Origin: a bacterium
GTDB taxonomy: Bacteria; JAMCPX01
DNA: 34,788 nt
Assembly (NCBI GenBank): GCA_021787655.1
Contig: JAJYLM010000004.1
Coordinates: 1 to 34,788 of the forward strand
Direction of reading: 5' to 3'
Shown: positions 34,770-34,788 of the stretch, piece after piece
Numbering within the stretch: the first letter of the stretch is position 1
How the letters are laid out: each line of letters begins with the position of its first letter
Notes under the pieces: generated by a model
Seen by the model: the letters and a program-made list of their open reading frames with translations, nothing else
What the model was told of the DNA's origin: nothing
Databases searched by the model: none
Position numbers and translations under genes: made by a program

Positions 34770-34779
34770 ATATTTTATA
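34770..34779 (+). repeat. Target-site duplication, right copy
   Basis: ATATTTTATA immediately outside the right IS end, identical to the left copy. The nine bases beyond it are the last of the window and show nothing assignable. Confidence 0.85.
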
Positions 34780-34788
34780 TAACAATAG

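Overview
The window looks like chromosomal DNA from a Gram-negative bacterium. It carries lipid A genes (lpxK and an LpxL/HtrB acyltransferase), a class A penicillin-binding protein, dnaA/dnaN and several single-copy housekeeping genes. A rubrerythrin and an EtfBA pair fit an anaerobic or microaerophilic life. Most coding DNA is moderately GC-rich. The mixture of genes and the CGTCATTCC-type dispersed repeats would suit a Nitrospirota- or Desulfobacterota-like lineage, but that placement is a guess from gene style, not a demonstrated fact.

Layout. (1) Bases 1-6139, minus strand: dprA -> topA -> mutS. mutS is cut by the window edge and is missing from the ORF track because its stop lies outside. 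The topA-mutS gap holds a cluster of palindromic CGTCATTCC repeats, and a 12-bp perfect inverted repeat straddles the topA stop. (2) Bases 6282-16716, plus strand: xerC-like recombinase, hslV, hslU, argB, argD, (terminator, new promoter) argF, glmU, glmS and a CPA2-type cation/proton antiporter. Many of these junctions are tight or overlapping. (3) Bases 16725-29527, minus strand. Read in the direction of transcription this is mtnP, a small putative lipoprotein, lpxK, lpxL, a PBP1B-like protein, etfB, etfA and an alpha/beta hydrolase. An AT-richer two-gene cassette follows (a SNF2-family helicase with a TPR-like N-terminus, overlapping a cysteine-rich companion), then a PilZ protein. (4) Bases 29790-30011, plus strand: a DUF2892 membrane protein with its own promoter and a good terminator. 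(5) Bases 30046-33156, minus strand: dnaA -> dnaN -> rubrerythrin, with DnaA-box-like sites on both sides of dnaA that suggest oriC is here. (6) Bases 33493-34769: a complete IS4-family element with terminal inverted repeats and a 10-bp target duplication, inserted in the dnaA upstream region.

Functionally, the window combines replication initiation (dnaA, dnaN), DNA topology, repair and uptake (topA, mutS, dprA, xerC), protein quality control (hslVU), arginine synthesis (argB, argD, argF), UDP-GlcNAc supply (glmS, glmU) and envelope building (lpxK, lpxL, PBP). The most likely undescribed system is the helicase plus cysteine-rich protein pair at 17618-21066. The structured leader in front of mtnP is a second candidate, for RNA-level regulation.
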